Shown: positions 1 through 7,272, numbered from the stretch's first letter. The stretch is 8,956 bases of DNA from an uncultured Lachnospiraceae bacterium (GCA_905193085.1 CAJJNI010000088.1:1-8956); one strand, 5' to 3'. The notes: generated by a model from the sequence alone, not told the origin. A program made the numbers and translations.

Positions 1-995
1 TTTCCCGTGTATTACCTGTAGAAGATATGCCATTCCTTCCAAATGGCCGTCCGCTTGATATCGTTCTTAATCCTCTTGGTGTGCCTTCACGTATGAATAT
101 CGGACAGGTGCTTGAGATTCACTTAAGTCTTGCTGCGAAAGCATTAGGATTTAACATTGCAACACCGGTATTTGACGGTGCAAATGAAGTAGATATTATG
201 GATACTCTTGATTTGGCAAATGATTATGTAAACCTTGAATGGGACGAATTTGTTAAACGACATGGAGAAGAATTACTTCCTGAAGTATTAGAGTATCTTG
301 AAGAAAATAAAGACCACAGAGAATTATGGAAGGGTGTACCTCTTTCAAGAGACGGAAAAGTTCGTCTTCGTGATGGTCGAACAGGAGAATATTTTGACAG
401 CCCTGTTACAATCGGTCATATGCATTATCTGAAACTGCATCATTTGGTTGATGATAAGATTCATGCACGTTCAACTGGTCCTTACTCACTTGTTACACAG
501 CAGCCTCTGGGTGGTAAGGCACAGTTTGGTGGTCAGCGATTCGGTGAGATGGAGGTTTGGGCACTTGAAGCTTATGGTGCTGCATACACACTTCAGGAAA
601 TCCTTACTGTTAAGTCGGATGATGTAATTGGTCGTGTTAAGACATACGAAGCTATTATTAAAGGTGTTAATATTCCTTCACCGGGTATTCCGGAATCATT
701 TAAGGTATTGTTAAAAGAATTACAGTCATTAGGTCTTGATGTAAGAGTTCTTAAAGATGACAATACTGAAGTTGAGATTATGGAAACTATCGATTATGGT
801 GCAACTGATTTAAATTCAGTTATGGAAGGCGACAGAAACTTCAATGAAAGAGAAGAAGCCTTTGCTGATTTCGGTTATACCAAACAGGAATTTGACAGTG
901 AAAGTGAAGAAATTGTAAATATCGAAGATGATTCAAATGATGATTTTGCAGATGTATTTGCATCAGAAGATTCATTTGATGATGACATGGAATAG
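1..995 (+). CDS. rpoB: RNA polymerase beta subunit, C-terminal part (5' truncated)
   Basis: This is the last 330 residues of the beta subunit of DNA-dependent RNA polymerase. It is cut by the left edge: bases 1-2 belong to a split codon and reading is open from base 3, so the ATG at 27 is an internal methionine and not a start. Visible family blocks are SRVLPVEDMPFLPNGRP right at the edge, GVPSRMNIGQVLEIHL, and GGKAQFGGQRFGEMEVWALE (about nt 507-566), followed by the conserved SFKVLLKELQSLGLDV near the end. These belong to the C-terminal half, which helps bind the nucleic acid and packs against beta-prime. The final 66 residues form a lineage-variable tail rich in Asp and Glu (24 of 66 by my count, against 3 Lys/Arg), ending in FDDDME. 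The stop TAG is at 993-995, and rpoC follows after 46 bases in the usual rpoBC order. The identity is certain; only the N-terminal part is out of view. Confidence 0.98.
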   Translation, partial: SRVLPVEDMPFLPNGRPLDIVLNPLGVPSRMNIGQVLEIHLSLAAKALGFNIATPVFDGANEVDIMDTLDLANDYVNLEWDEFVKRHGEELLPEVLEYLEENKDHRELWKGVPLSRDGKVRLRDGRTGEYFDSPVTIGHMHYLKLHHLVDDKIHARSTGPYSLVTQQPLGGKAQFGGQRFGEMEVWALEAYGAAYTLQEILTVKSDDVIGRVKTYEAIIKGVNIPSPGIPESFKVLLKELQSLGLDVRVLKDDNTEVEIMETIDYGATDLNSVMEGDRNFNEREEAFADFGYTKQEFDSESEEIVNIEDDSNDDFADVFASEDSFDDDME

Positions 996-1026
996 AAATT
1001 GATGGAACTTAAGTCAAAAACATTTG

Positions 1027-1034
1027 AAAGGGAG
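1027..1034 (+). promoter_or_regulatory. Ribosome binding site that sets the rpoC start
   Basis: AAAGGGAG lies 7 bases before the ATG at 1042. A longer reading frame opens at the TTG at 1024, but that codon sits immediately upstream of this site and has no ribosome binding site of its own, so the ATG is the start. Confidence 0.85.
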
Positions 1035-1041
1035 TGCCAAA

Positions 1042-4000
1042 ATGTCGGAAGAAAACAGCAAAGAAGCTTATGAGCCAATTACCTTTGACAAAATTCAAAT
1101 AGGATTAGCGTCTCCGGAAAAGATTCTTGAATGGTCAAGAGGAGAAGTTAAGAAGCCGGAAACAATCAATTATAGAACATTGAAGCCGGAAAAAGAAGGT
1201 CTGTTTTGTGAAAGAATATTTGGACCGAGCAGAGACTGGGAATGTCATTGTGGTAAATATAAGAAAATCAGATATAAAGGCGTTGTCTGTGACAGGTGTG
1301 GCGTAGAAGTAACAAAAGCTAATGTTCGTCGTGAAAGAATGGGTCACATTGAATTAGCCGCTCCTGTATCTCATATCTGGTATTTCAAAGGAATTCCAAG
1401 CCGTATGGGACTTATTCTTGATTTGTCGCCAAGAGTTCTTGAAAAGGTACTTTATTTTGCATCATACATCGTGCTTGATGCAGGAGAAGGAACAAATCTT
1501 GAATACAAACAGGTATTATCAGAAAAAGAATACCAGGATGCAAGAGAAGCATATGGTAATACATTCCGTGTAGGAATGGGTGCAGAATCAATTAAAGAAT
1601 TGCTTGAAGCTATTGATTTGGAAAAGGAATCTGCAGAATTAAGAGCAGGATTAAAAGATGCAACAGGTCAGAAGAGAGCAAGAATCGTAAAGAGACTTGA
1701 AGTTGTAGATGCTTTCCTTAACTCAGGAAACAGACCTGAATGGATGGTAATGACAGTTATACCTGTCATTCCACCGGATTTACGTCCGATGGTTCAGCTG
1801 GATGGTGGTCGTTTCGCAACATCTGACCTTAATGACTTATATAGAAGAATAATTAACCGTAATAACCGTCTTAAGAGACTGTTAGAGCTTGGTGCTCCTG
1901 ATATTATTGTAAGAAATGAAAAGAGAATGCTTCAGGAAGCCGTTGATGCTCTTATTGATAATGGACGTCGTGGAAGACCTGTAACAGGTCCTGGTAACAG
2001 AGCACTTAAATCACTTTCAGATATGCTCAAAGGTAAATCAGGACGTTTCCGTCAGAACCTTCTTGGTAAGCGTGTTGACTATTCAGGACGTTCAGTTATC
2101 GTAGTAGGTCCGGAACTTAAGATTTATCAGTGTGGTCTTCCAAAAGAAATGGCTATTGAATTGTTCAAGCCTTTCGTTATGAAAGAACTTGTAGCTAATG
2201 GCACATCGCATAATATCAAGAGTGCCAAGAAAATGGTAGAAAGATTAGAGCCGGGCGTTTGGGATGTGCTTGAAGATGTAATCAAAGAACATCCGGTAAT
2301 GCTTAACCGTGCTCCTACACTTCACAGACTTGGTATTCAGGCATTTGAGCCAATTCTTGTAGAAGGTAAAGCTATCAAGCTTCATCCGCTAGTATGTACT
2401 GCATACAATGCCGATTTCGATGGTGACCAGATGGCTGTTCATTTGCCATTGTCAGTTGAAGCACAGGCAGAATGTCGTTTCCTTCTGTTATCACCAAACA
2501 ACCTTTTGAAGCCGTCAGATGGTGGTCCTGTTGCTGTTCCTTCACAGGATATGGTTCTTGGTATTTACTATCTTACAATGCTTCGTGACGCAGATTTTTC
2601 AAATGATCCTGAAAAAGTTGCACAGGTTGTAGCTGAGTTTGATGCTGAATCACAGATAAGAGCAGCTGCAGAAAAAGGTGTTGACGAAGTAATAAGCCTT
2701 GTTAAAGACATCAATGACATGAAAGCTGTCAAAGATGCTTATATGGATTATCAGGCAAAGAAAAAAGCATTATATGATGCGGGAAAGAATGAACTTCCGG
2801 CAGGTGATGCTCTTGAATTTGATACAATGATAAAAGTATCAATTATAGATAACCCGGAAATTTTTGATGAACTTAAGAAGAATCCGGAAAACATAAATGA
2901 TGTATTAGACCGTGTCAACTACAGAACACTGGTTTGTACAATAGAAGATATTCTTGGTCGTTATTACAGTGACATGAATCAGGCACTTCTTGCTTATGAA
3001 AATGGACAGATTACATTGCACCAGAACATTCATGTCAATGTAAAAGGAATCTGCAACGGTGTTGAGAAATCAAGAGTAATTCTTACAACACTCGGACGAC
3101 TTATATTTAATGAGATAATTCCACAGGATATCGGATTTGTTGACAGAACAAAAGAAGAAAATGATTTATTACCTGAAATTGATTTCCATGTTGGTAAAAA
3201 AGGATTAAAGAAAATTCTTGAAAAAGTTATCAATACACATGGTGCTACAAAGACTGCAGAAGTTCTTGACGCAATCAAAGCTATGGGTTACAAATACTCA
3301 ACAAGAGCTGCAATGACAGTTTCAATTTCAGATATGACAGTTCCGGCTGAGAAGAAAGCACTTCTTGATTCAGCACAGGAAACTGTTGACAGAATCGGAA
3401 TGCATTACAAGCGTGGTCTTGTAACAGAAGAAGAAAGATACAAACAGGTTGTAGAGACATGGAAGAAGACTGACGATGCTATTACTAAGAAGCTTCTCGG
3501 TGGTCTTGATAAATATAACAATATCCACATGATGGCTGACTCAGGTGCCCGTGGTTCTGATAAGCAGATTAAACAGCTTGCAGGTATGCGAGGACTTATG
3601 GCTGATACAACAGGTCGTACAATCGAGCTCCCAATCAAGTCAAACTTCCGTGAAGGTCTTGATGTATTGGAGTACTTCATGTCAGCGCATGGTGCCAGAA
3701 AAGGTCTTTCAGATACAGCTCTTCGTACAGCCGATTCAGGATATCTTACAAGAAGACTTGTAGATGTTTCACAGCAGCTTATCATCAGAGAGACAGATTG
3801 TTGTGAAGGAAAGGCAATTCCAGGAATGTATGTAAGTGCATTCATGAATGGAAATGAGCCTGTAGAAAGTCTTCAGGAAAGAATTACAGGTCGTTATGCG
3901 GCAGAAGACATTGTCGATGCCGATGGCAATATAGTAGTTAAAGCAAATACAATGATAACACCTAAGAGAGCAGCACTTGTCATGGAGAAAGGTGTAGATG

Positions 4001-5199
4001 AGAACGGAGAAAAACTTACAAAAGTTAAAATCCGTACAATTCTTACATGTCGTTCACATGTCGGCGTATGTTCTAAATGTTATGGTGCCAACATGGCAAC
4101 TGGTGAAGCTGTTCAGGTTGGTGAAGCAGTAGGTATTATCGCAGCACAGTCAATTGGTGAACCTGGTACACAGCTTACTATGCGTACTTTCCATACAGGT
4201 GGTGTTGCCGGTGATGATATTACACAGGGTCTTCCTCGTGTAGAAGAATTATTTGAGGCAAGAAAGCCAAAGGGACTTGCAATTATCACAGAATTTGCAG
4301 GAAATGCAGTTATCCGTGATACTAAGAAGAAGAGAGAAATAGTAGTAACTAACCCTGAGACAGGAGAGTCAAAGGCATATCTTATTCCATATGGTTCAAG
4401 AATTAAGATTCAGGATAATGTATGGTTAGATGCCGGTGACGAACTTACAGAAGGTAGTGTAAATCCTCATGATATACTCAGAATTAAGGGTGTTCGTGCA
4501 GTGCAGGATTACATGCTTGCAGAAGTACAGCGGGTATACAGACTTCAGGGTGTTGATATCAACGATAAACATATCGAAGTTATTGTTCGTCAGATGCTTA
4601 AGAAAATCCGCATTGAGAACAGTGGAGATTCGGAATTCCTGTCAGGTACACTTGTAGATATACTTGATTTTGAAGACCGAAATGAAGAACTTATAGCAGA
4701 GGGTAAAGAACCTGCAGAAGGTCAGCCTGTAATGCTTGGTATTACAAAAGCTTCCCTTGCAACAAGTTCATTTATGTCAGCTGCATCATTCCAGGAGACA
4801 ACAAAAGTTCTTACAGAAGCAGCTATCAAAGGCAAGATTGACCCACTTACAGGATTGAAAGAAAATGTTATTATCGGTAAGCTTATTCCAGCCGGAACAG
4901 GTATGAAGCGTTATCGTTCAGTGGAACTTGACACAGATAATCGTGTTGAATTCCTGAAAGAAGAGTTAAAGAGACAACGCGAAGAAGCCGCTAAGAAAGC
5001 TTTAGAAGAAGAAATGGCTAAAGCTAAAGAAAAAGAAGAAGAGATGGCATCTGAAATGGAAGAGATGGCTAAGGTAGATGGAGTTTCTTCAGAAGATTTA
5101 GAAGATGAGATTGCAGCAGAAGAAATAAGTGATCTTGGTGAACTTGATGGAATAGATGAACCTGATGAAGATACAGATATTCCTGATGATGCTGAATAA
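1042..5199 (+). CDS. rpoC: RNA polymerase beta-prime subunit
   Basis: Encodes the 1385-residue beta-prime subunit, which with beta forms the RNA polymerase active centre. Counting from the ATG at 1042: an N-terminal zinc site with Cys68, Cys70, Cys83 and Cys86; clamp helices around 262-310; the catalytic NADFDGDQM at 456-464, whose Asp458, Asp460 and Asp462 hold the catalytic magnesium; the bridge helix around 874-907; a second zinc site with Cys920, Cys1003, Cys1010 and Cys1013; and the trigger loop around 1042-1054 with Met1047, Arg1048 and His1051. All key residues are present. The protein is nearly 190 residues longer than the roughly 1200 of Bacillus subtilis RpoC as I recall it. Two places account for this: an insertion within 514-647, and a 92-residue charged tail from 1294. 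The trigger loop has no large insert of the E. coli kind. The stop overlaps the ribosome binding site of tig, so the two genes are almost certainly cotranscribed. Confidence 0.98.
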   Translation: MSEENSKEAYEPITFDKIQIGLASPEKILEWSRGEVKKPETINYRTLKPEKEGLFCERIFGPSRDWECHCGKYKKIRYKGVVCDRCGVEVTKANVRRERMGHIELAAPVSHIWYFKGIPSRMGLILDLSPRVLEKVLYFASYIVLDAGEGTNLEYKQVLSEKEYQDAREAYGNTFRVGMGAESIKELLEAIDLEKESAELRAGLKDATGQKRARIVKRLEVVDAFLNSGNRPEWMVMTVIPVIPPDLRPMVQLDGGRFATSDLNDLYRRIINRNNRLKRLLELGAPDIIVRNEKRMLQEAVDALIDNGRRGRPVTGPGNRALKSLSDMLKGKSGRFRQNLLGKRVDYSGRSVIVVGPELKIYQCGLPKEMAIELFKPFVMKELVANGTSHNIKSAKKMVERLEPGVWDVLEDVIKEHPVMLNRAPTLHRLGIQAFEPILVEGKAIKLHPLVCTAYNADFDGDQMAVHLPLSVEAQAECRFLLLSPNNLLKPSDGGPVAVPSQDMVLGIYYLTMLRDADFSNDPEKVAQVVAEFDAESQIRAAAEKGVDEVISLVKDINDMKAVKDAYMDYQAKKKALYDAGKNELPAGDALEFDTMIKVSIIDNPEIFDELKKNPENINDVLDRVNYRTLVCTIEDILGRYYSDMNQALLAYENGQITLHQNIHVNVKGICNGVEKSRVILTTLGRLIFNEIIPQDIGFVDRTKEENDLLPEIDFHVGKKGLKKILEKVINTHGATKTAEVLDAIKAMGYKYSTRAAMTVSISDMTVPAEKKALLDSAQETVDRIGMHYKRGLVTEEERYKQVVETWKKTDDAITKKLLGGLDKYNNIHMMADSGARGSDKQIKQLAGMRGLMADTTGRTIELPIKSNFREGLDVLEYFMSAHGARKGLSDTALRTADSGYLTRRLVDVSQQLIIRETDCCEGKAIPGMYVSAFMNGNEPVESLQERITGRYAAEDIVDADGNIVVKANTMITPKRAALVMEKGVDENGEKLTKVKIRTILTCRSHVGVCSKCYGANMATGEAVQVGEAVGIIAAQSIGEPGTQLTMRTFHTGGVAGDDITQGLPRVEELFEARKPKGLAIITEFAGNAVIRDTKKKREIVVTNPETGESKAYLIPYGSRIKIQDNVWLDAGDELTEGSVNPHDILRIKGVRAVQDYMLAEVQRVYRLQGVDINDKHIEVIVRQMLKKIRIENSGDSEFLSGTLVDILDFEDRNEELIAEGKEPAEGQPVMLGITKASLATSSFMSAASFQETTKVLTEAAIKGKIDPLTGLKENVIIGKLIPAGTGMKRYRSVELDTDNRVEFLKEELKRQREEAAKKALEEEMAKAKEKEEEMASEMEEMAKVDGVSSEDLEDEIAAEEISDLGELDGIDEPDEDTDIPDDAE
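2581..2982 (+). other. Region with lineage-specific insertion in RpoC (residues 514-647)
   Basis: Between DMVLGIYYLTM (503-513) and ALLAYENGQ (648-656) there are 134 residues. In typical RpoC proteins, as I recall them, this connection is about 17-20 residues with a KGEGMVF-like core, which I do not see here. The extra part is about 115 residues, in frame, and mostly Lys, Glu, Asp and Ala, which suggests helices. It has no intein splice motifs and no stop codon. It lies in the pore region downstream of the magnesium-binding loop. By hand count, 6 of its 10 isoleucines use ATA, compared with roughly 14 of about 90 elsewhere in rpoC. I do not recognise a named domain in it. Confidence 0.75.
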
Positions 5200-5204
5200 G
5201 GAGG
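5198..5204 (+). promoter_or_regulatory. Ribosome binding site of tig overlapping the rpoC stop codon
   Basis: AAGGAGG shares its first two bases with the rpoC TAA (5197-5199). It lies 12 bases before the tig ATG at 5217, somewhat farther than the usual 5-9. The overlap suggests that ribosomes ending rpoC could restart on tig, which is inference. Confidence 0.8.
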
Positions 5205-5216
5205 AAAATAATAAAA

Positions 5217-6503
5217 ATGAGCGTACAGGTTGAAAATTTAGAGAAGAGTTTAGCAAAACTTACAATTGAAGTAGATGCAGATACAGTTGAAAAATCACTT
5301 GATAAAGTATATCAGAAACAGAAGAAAAACATTACAATTCAGGGATTCCGTAAAGGAAAAGCTCCTCGTAATATAATCGAAAAGATGTATGGTGCCGGTG
5401 TTTTCTATGAAGATGCAGTAAACGATATGATTCCTGCAGCATATGAAGATGCTGCTAAAGAAAGCGAATTAGAAATCGTTTCACAGCCAAAGCTTGAAGT
5501 TGTTCAGATTGAAAAAGGAAAACCATTCATCTTCACAGCAGAAGTTGCTGTTAAACCTGAAGTAACATTAGGTGACTACATGGGTATCGAAGTTGAGAAA
5601 TCTGATGTAGAAGTAACAGATGAAGAAGTAATGGCAGAAATCGACAAAGAAAGAGAAAGCAATTCACGTACAATCACAGTAGATGACAGAGCTGTAGAAG
5701 ATAAAGATATCGTAACAATTGATTTTGAAGGATTTGTTGATGGTGAAGCATTTGAAGGTGGTAAGGCTGAAGACTATTCTCTTACAATCGGTTCTCATTC
5801 ATTCATTGATAACTTTGAAGAGCAGTTAATCGGAGCTAAGATTGGTGAAGAAGTAACAGTTAATGTTACATTCCCTGAAAATTATCAGGCAGAAGAATTA
5901 GCCGGAAAACCTGCTGAATTCAAAGTAACTGTAAAAGAAATCAAAGTTAAGGAACTTCCTGAACTTGATGATGAATTTGCAAAAGATGTATCAGAATTTG
6001 ATACATTAGATGAATATAAAGCTGACATTAAGAAAAACCTTACAGAGTCAAAAGAAAAAGAAGCTTTAGCAGCAAAAGAAGACAAAGTAGTTGAGAAGAT
6101 TATCGAAAACGCTACTATGGAAATTGCTGATTTAATGGTTGAGACTCAGACAAGAAATATTGCAGAAGATTTTGCAAGAAGAATCCAGCAGCAGGGATTA
6201 TCAATTGAACAGTACTTCCAGTTTACAGGACTTAATGCTGAGACATTCTTAGAGCAGATGAAGCCACAGGCATTAAAGAGAATCCAGTCAAGACTTGTAT
6301 TAGAGAAGATTGCTGAAGTTGAAAACATCGAAGTTTCAGATGAAAGAGTAGAAGAAGAATTAAAGAATATGGCTGAAACATATCAGATGGAAGTAGATAA
6401 AGTTAAAGAATTAATGGGCGAAGAAGAATTAAAACAGCTTCGCAAAGATTTAGCTGTAATGGAAGCTGCAACTAAAGTAAGAGATGCAGCTAAAGAAGTT
6501 TAA
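5217..6503 (+). CDS. tig: Trigger factor (ribosome-associated chaperone and prolyl isomerase)
   Basis: Encodes a 428-residue trigger factor of normal family length. It docks at the ribosome exit tunnel and shields emerging chains in the cytoplasm. The N-terminal ribosome-binding domain (about 1-115) holds the signature GFRKGKAP at 43-50, the loop that contacts ribosomal protein L23. The FKBP-type isomerase domain covers about 161-245, with DIVTIDFEGFVDGEAFEGG and LAGKPAEFKVTVKEIK. The SurA-like helical C-terminal chaperone domain fills about 250-428, with many charged helices. I see no cysteine in the protein. The start MSVQVENLEKSLAKL matches the family pattern and supports the ATG at 5217. 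The gene sits 17 bases behind rpoC and 82 bases before clpP. Trigger factor beside clpP-clpX is common, but the link to rpoC is not. A second in-frame stop (TAG, 6513-6515) follows the TAA. Confidence 0.97.
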   Translation: MSVQVENLEKSLAKLTIEVDADTVEKSLDKVYQKQKKNITIQGFRKGKAPRNIIEKMYGAGVFYEDAVNDMIPAAYEDAAKESELEIVSQPKLEVVQIEKGKPFIFTAEVAVKPEVTLGDYMGIEVEKSDVEVTDEEVMAEIDKERESNSRTITVDDRAVEDKDIVTIDFEGFVDGEAFEGGKAEDYSLTIGSHSFIDNFEEQLIGAKIGEEVTVNVTFPENYQAEELAGKPAEFKVTVKEIKVKELPELDDEFAKDVSEFDTLDEYKADIKKNLTESKEKEALAAKEDKVVEKIIENATMEIADLMVETQTRNIAEDFARRIQQQGLSIEQYFQFTGLNAETFLEQMKPQALKRIQSRLVLEKIAEVENIEVSDERVEEELKNMAETYQMEVDKVKELMGEEELKQLRKDLAVMEAATKVRDAAKEV

Positions 6504-6514
6504 TTAACTAATTA

Positions 6515-6552
6515 GATGATGTTGGGGTCATAAAAATGACCCTGACATTATT
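6515..6552 (+). other. Long hairpin between tig and clpP
   Basis: Arms 6515-6530 and 6537-6552 pair over 16 bp, including four G-U pairs, around the six-base loop TAAAAA. The inner six pairs, GGGTCA against TGACCC, are perfect and the strongest part. No run of T follows the stem (the next bases are GTACTTTA), so it is not a typical intrinsic terminator. The clpP ribosome binding site at 6571-6577 lies outside it. Possible roles are an RNA processing or stability element between tig and clpP, a weak or factor-assisted pause, or, as the inner palindrome, a protein-binding site. The structure is seen directly and its role is unknown. Confidence 0.65.
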
Positions 6553-6570
6553 GTACTTTAGAAAGTATTA

Positions 6571-6577
6571 AGGGAGG
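6571..6577 (+). promoter_or_regulatory. Ribosome binding site of clpP
   Basis: AGGGAGG lies 8 bases before the ATG at 6586. It is strong, well spaced, and free of the upstream hairpin. Confidence 0.85.
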
Positions 6578-6585
6578 TTGCAGGA

Positions 6586-7167
6586 ATGAGTTTAGTACCT
6601 TATGTAATTGAACAGACCAGCAGAGGCGAACGCTCATATGATATTTATTCAAGACTTCTTAAAGAGAGAATAATATTCCTTGGAGAAGAAGTAAATGAAA
6701 CAACAGCAAGCCTTGTTGTAGCACAGTTATTATTCCTTGAAGGTGAAGACCCTTCAAAGGATATTCATATGTATATCAATAGTCCGGGTGGTGTTGTAAC
6801 AGCGGGAATGGCTATTTATGACACAATGCACTATATCAAGTGTGATGTTTCTACAATGTGTATTGGTATGGCTGCAAGTATGGGAGCTTTCCTTCTCGCA
6901 GGAGGAACTAAAGGAAAAAGACTTGCTCTTCCAAATGCTGAGATTATGATTCATCAGCCATCAGGCGGTGCTCAGGGTCAGGCTACAGATATTAAAATTG
7001 TTGCAGACCGTATAATCCAGATGAAGAAGAAGTTAAACACTATTTTATCAGAAAATACAGGTCAGCCTCTTGAAGTAATTGAGGTAGATACTGAAAGAGA
7101 TAATTATATGACAGCAGAAGAAGCTGTAGCATACGGATTAATAGATAAAGTTGTTACAAGTCGTTAA
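6586..7167 (+). CDS. clpP: ATP-dependent Clp protease proteolytic subunit ClpP
   Basis: Encodes a 193-residue serine peptidase that assembles into the double-ring barrel in which ClpX, or other Clp ATPases, degrade unfolded proteins. The catalytic triad is intact: Ser98 in MAASMGAF, His123 in IMIHQPSGG, and Asp172 in ERDNYM. The conserved YINSPGG block (63-69) and the GGAQGQA handle region (127-133) are also present. The N-terminus, VPYVIEQTSRGERSYDIYSR, aligns with mature ClpP, and only a few residues precede it, so there is no long propeptide of the E. coli type. Residue numbering of the triad equals that of Bacillus subtilis ClpP, as I recall it. The gene follows tig after a hairpin-bearing gap and is closed by a strong terminator before clpX. 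I see no CtsR-type direct repeat or CIRCE element upstream. Confidence 0.98.
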   Translation: MSLVPYVIEQTSRGERSYDIYSRLLKERIIFLGEEVNETTASLVVAQLLFLEGEDPSKDIHMYINSPGGVVTAGMAIYDTMHYIKCDVSTMCIGMAASMGAFLLAGGTKGKRLALPNAEIMIHQPSGGAQGQATDIKIVADRIIQMKKKLNTILSENTGQPLEVIEVDTERDNYMTAEEAVAYGLIDKVVTSR

Positions 7168-7199
7168 AAAGATGCATTAGTGTATTCTGTAATATGAAT

Positions 7200-7231
7200 A
7201 AAACTCCTACTTGTTGTGAGTAGGAGTTTTT
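7200..7231 (+). terminator. Intrinsic terminator between clpP and clpX
   Basis: AAAACTCCTAC (7200-7210) pairs perfectly over 11 bp with GTAGGAGTTTT (7220-7230) around a nine-base loop, and the 3' arm runs into TTTTT (7227-7231). It begins 32 bases after the clpP stop. This is a classic rho-independent terminator. The A-rich left arm means it could also work on the other strand. It should end most transcripts coming from the rpoBC-tig-clpP side. Confidence 0.9.
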
Positions 7232-7265
7232 CAGCATATCAGACAGAGTTGTCAAAACTAAAAAA

Positions 7266-7272
7266 AGAGGTG
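7266..7272 (+). promoter_or_regulatory. Ribosome binding site that sets the clpX start
   Basis: AGAGGTG lies 6 bases before the ATG at 7279. The clpX frame stays open up to a GTG at 7216, but that codon is in the loop of the terminator hairpin, so this site and the ATG at 7279 define the start. Confidence 0.85.

Noticed and set aside
1024..1041. Upstream TTG extension of rpoC by six residues
   Set aside because: The bases hold the ribosome binding site for the ATG at 1042, and the TTG has no site of its own.
2581..2982. Intein in RpoC
   Set aside because: No splice-junction Cys/Ser start, no terminal HN followed by a nucleophile, and the segment is too short and too helical in composition.
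3545..3763. 72-codon plus-strand frame inside rpoC
   Set aside because: It is an out-of-frame shadow of conserved rpoC sequence with no protein-like features.
3796..3801. Doubled cysteine (920-921) as a sign of a disrupted second zinc site in RpoC
   Set aside because: All four zinc ligands are present (920, 1003, 1010, 1013); the extra cysteine appears to be a family variant.
3405..3845. 146-codon open frame on the minus strand within rpoC
   Set aside because: It lies opposite the most conserved part of rpoC (bridge helix region), has no recognisable motif, and is explained by the codon structure of the real gene.
6500..6515. Two adjacent 8-bp palindromes, TTAATTAA and CTAATTAG, at the end of tig
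   Set aside because: They are A/T-only or nearly so, contain the stop codon, and are expected by chance in such AT-rich sequence.
6542..6571. Possible clpP promoter CTGACA with TATTAA at 18-base spacing
   Set aside because: The transcript would start after about 6578, downstream of the clpP ribosome binding site at 6571-6577, so it could not serve clpP.
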